56,010 nucleotides of DNA from Streptomyces sp. WAC 04229 (GTDB taxonomy: Bacteria; Actinomycetota; Actinomycetes; Streptomycetales; Streptomycetaceae): assembly GCF_003947455.1 (NCBI RefSeq), contig NZ_QHJH01000032.1, forward strand, positions 1-56,010. Direction: 5' to 3'. The notes beneath the pieces are model-generated. The model searched no databases, was not told the DNA's origin, and saw only the letters and a list, made by a program, of their open reading frames with translations. The translations under genes and the position numbers were made by a program. Shown one piece after another: positions 54,602 to 56,010 of the stretch (position 1 is its first letter; every line of letters begins with the position of its first letter).

Positions 54602-55215
54602 ACGAACTCCTGTCGGGGCGGGGCGGCATGGCCGGCGTAACGGGTCCTCAGGTGCTCGACCAGCGCGATCAGCACCTGCTTGCTGGACTCGCGGGACCGC
54701 GCGTCGCAGAACACCAGCGGCACCCCCGGGTCCAGGTCCAGTGCCTCGCGGACCGCCTCGGGCTGGTGCCGCGGGCCGCCGAAGTCGTTGCAGGCGACGA
54801 TGAACGGCGTGCCGTGGTGCTCCAGCCGGTCGATGGCGTACCAGGAGTCGTCGATGCGCCGGGTGTCGACGAGGACCACCGCGCCGAGCGTGCCGGAGAA
54901 CAGCCGGTCCCACAGGAACCAGAACCGCTCCTGGCCGGGTGCGCCGAACAGGTACAGCACGTTGCGCGCGTCGAGGCTGATGCGGCCGAAGTCGAAGGCG
55001 ACGGTCGTCGCGGTCTTGCCGCGCACCTCGCTGATGTCGTCGACCGTCTCGCCGGCCTGCGTCATCGTCTCCTCGGTGTTGAGGGGACGTATCTCGCTGA
55101 CCGAGCGGACCAGGGTCGTCTTGCCGACGCCGAACCCGCCCACGACCACGATCTTGAGGCCGTTGTCGGCGGACGCACCCAGCGGGGTGCGGGCGTCAGA
55201 GATTGCGGAGTCCAA
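54598..55215 (-). CDS. cvnD: Conservon GTP-binding protein
   Basis: A 205-residue small GTPase-like protein. The P-loop GGFGVGKTT is at residues 26-34, the switch-like GAPGQERFWFLWD follows, and the NDFGGP segment stands where the guanine-specificity NKxD is expected. CvnD proteins act as membrane-associated switches downstream of the CvnA sensor. It overlaps CvnC by 20 bases and CvnE by four. Confidence 0.95.
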   Translation of the reverse strand: MDSAISDARTPLGASADNGLKIVVVGGFGVGKTTLVRSVSEIRPLNTEETMTQAGETVDDISEVRGKTATTVAFDFGRISLDARNVLYLFGAPGQERFWFLWDRLFSGTLGAVVLVDTRRIDDSWYAIDRLEHHGTPFIVACNDFGGPRHQPEAVREALDLDPGVPLVFCDARSRESSKQVLIALVEHLRTRYAGHAAPPRQEFV

Positions 55216-55543
55216 CGAGCACCTGCTCCAGGATGTCGGGATCGGGGACGGCTGCCGTGTACGGATGGCGGGCGCTCACCCGGCCCGCGGCGTGCAGGTC
55301 GGAGAGCAGGATCTTGGTGATGCTCACGGGCAGCCGCAGTTCGGCGGCGATCTCCACGACGGCCGTGGGCGCCTGGGCCAGCCGCAGGATCGCCGAGTGC
55401 TCCGACTGCATGCCGCGCGTCGGCTCGCACTCCGCGACCACCAGGGTGACCAGGTCGAAGGGGTTGTCGGAGGCGGACCGGCTGCGTCCCTGGGTGACGG
55501 TGTACAGCCGGTCGGGGGAGTCGTCCCTGCCGGGGCGGCTCAT
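55196..55543 (-). CDS. cvnC: Conservon DUF742 protein
   Basis: A 115-residue protein of the DUF742 family, with the family's EHSAILRLAQAPTAVVEIAA helix and LLSDLHAAGRV winged-helix-like segment. It links the CvnB roadblock protein to the CvnD GTPase in conservon complexes. The ATG at 55543 overlaps the CvnB stop by four bases; its C-terminus overlaps the CvnD start by 20. Confidence 0.95.
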   Translation of the reverse strand: MSRPGRDDSPDRLYTVTQGRSRSASDNPFDLVTLVVAECEPTRGMQSEHSAILRLAQAPTAVVEIAAELRLPVSITKILLSDLHAAGRVSARHPYTAAVPDPDILEQVLVGLRNL

Positions 55544-55947
55544 GACGTGCGGGGCTGCGCGGTGAGGTGCTCCCCGAGCTGCTCGATCAGCTCGCTCATG
55601 TTGTGTCCGACCAGCCCCGCGTCCGCGTCCTCCGCGGTGACCACGGCGAGGTGCGCGCCCTCTCCGGCCTCGACGATGAACAGGATTCCGCCGTAGAACT
55701 CGGTCATGGCCGAGCGCACGCCGCCGCTGCCGTCGCCGAACTCCATGGAGGCGCCCTGGGACAGCGACTGGATGCCGGCGGCGATCGCGGCCAGCTGATC
55801 GGCCTGGTCGACGGAGAGTTCCGGGGTGCGGCACAGCTTGAGGCCGTCGCGGGAGAGCACGAGCGCGTGCCGCGCCCCCGGCGTGCGCTCCAGCAGGCCC
55901 TCGATGAGCCAGGTGAGCTTCTCGTCGGCGGTGGTCGAGCCGGTCAT
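55540..55947 (-). CDS. cvnB: Conservon roadblock/LC7 protein
   Basis: A 135-residue roadblock/LC7-fold protein (residues 8-120), with ALVLSRDGLKLCRT and GGILFIVEAGEGAHLAVV as the strand segments. In the cvn system CvnB binds CvnD and modulates its GTPase cycle. The ATG overlaps the CvnA stop by four bases. Confidence 0.95.
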   Translation of the reverse strand: MTGSTTADEKLTWLIEGLLERTPGARHALVLSRDGLKLCRTPELSVDQADQLAAIAAGIQSLSQGASMEFGDGSGGVRSAMTEFYGGILFIVEAGEGAHLAVVTAEDADAGLVGHNMSELIEQLGEHLTAQPRTS

Positions 55948-56010
55948 GAAGTGGTGTCGCCTTCCGGGTGCGCGTGCGAGTGGGAGGGGTGGTCGGGGGT
56001 GGTCTCGTCC
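55944..56010 (-). CDS. cvnA: C-terminal end of a conservon sensor histidine kinase, truncated by window edge
   Basis: Only the last 22 codons fall inside the window. They encode DETTPDHPSHSHAHPEGDTTS and end in TGA, which overlaps the CvnB ATG by four bases. The assignment as CvnA rests on position and coupling, since the kinase domain itself is outside. The tail is rich in His and Asp. Confidence 0.75.
   Translation of the reverse strand, partial: DETTPDHPSHSHAHPEGDTTS

Overview
This window is high-GC actinobacterial DNA, almost certainly from a Streptomyces chromosome. The indications are strong third-position GC, frequent GTG starts with GGAGG-like ribosome binding sites, SpoIIE-type phosphatases, mycothiol-dependent enzyme folds, an actinobacterial iron box, MsiK-style sugar ABC loci without their own ATPase, and a conservon (cvn) operon at the right edge. 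The first 126 bases are an uninterrupted G run that looks like a sequencing or assembly artefact and cuts off the first gene. I saw no rRNA, tRNA, CRISPR array, insertion sequence or prophage.

Layout. 0.1-5.4 kb: truncated SpoIIE phosphatase/ATPase, a stand-alone LigD 3'-phosphoesterase domain, an aldo/keto reductase, a TauD-like dioxygenase and a large metallophosphoesterase. 5.5-12.8 kb: a YciO/Sua5 protein, a PucR-like regulator, a TetR-SDR-alcohol dehydrogenase operon behind an array of operator-like repeats, a fructosamine kinase-like protein and a mycothiol-dependent-isomerase-fold protein. 12.8-19.7 kb: an SLC13/ArsB-like permease that probably starts at CTG, a DoxX protein, a GNAT gene behind a perfect CebR-type palindrome, a translationally coupled nucleotidyltransferase/BON/phosphoesterase operon, a second SpoIIE phosphatase and a secreted protein. 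19.7-26.8 kb: an SH3-like secreted protein, an orphan ctaD, a small CxxC protein, a CPA2 antiporter, a small membrane protein, an alpha-lytic-type serine protease and another secreted protein; the only long gene-free stretch (22.3-22.9 kb) lies here. 27-34 kb: an SRPBCC-flavin oxidoreductase-SDR operon, an MSMEG_6728-type protein, a lipoprotein, an EamA transporter and a secreted lipase. 34-38.1 kb: a siderophore ABC operon (ATPase, binding protein, fused double permease) under an iron box. 38.2-41.2 kb: PPOX flavoprotein, spore-photolyase-like radical SAM protein and a DUF574 methyltransferase.

Two systems stand out. The first (41.25-50.65 kb) is a sugar catabolic island: two permeases, a binding protein, an intracellular GH42 beta-galactosidase, a secreted GH30 enzyme and a sugar O-acetyltransferase read leftward, and a LacI regulator reads rightward. 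Two palindromes in the divergent promoter (one perfect, one with a single mismatch) are the expected operators. The gene content fits use of beta-1,6-galactan or arabinogalactan side chains. The second (52.1-56.0 kb) is a conservon in order cvnA(partial)-B-C-D-E-F with every junction overlapping. Its CvnE cytochrome P450 has Glu-x-x-Trp where almost all P450s have Glu-x-x-Arg, the hallmark of the CYP157 family.

Regulatory sequences are unusually legible here: the CebR-type box at 14743, a related palindrome at 26191 in front of a protease gene, the TetR repeat array at 10549, the iron box at 38078 that overlaps a probable leaderless promoter, and the LacI operators at 49406 and 49462.
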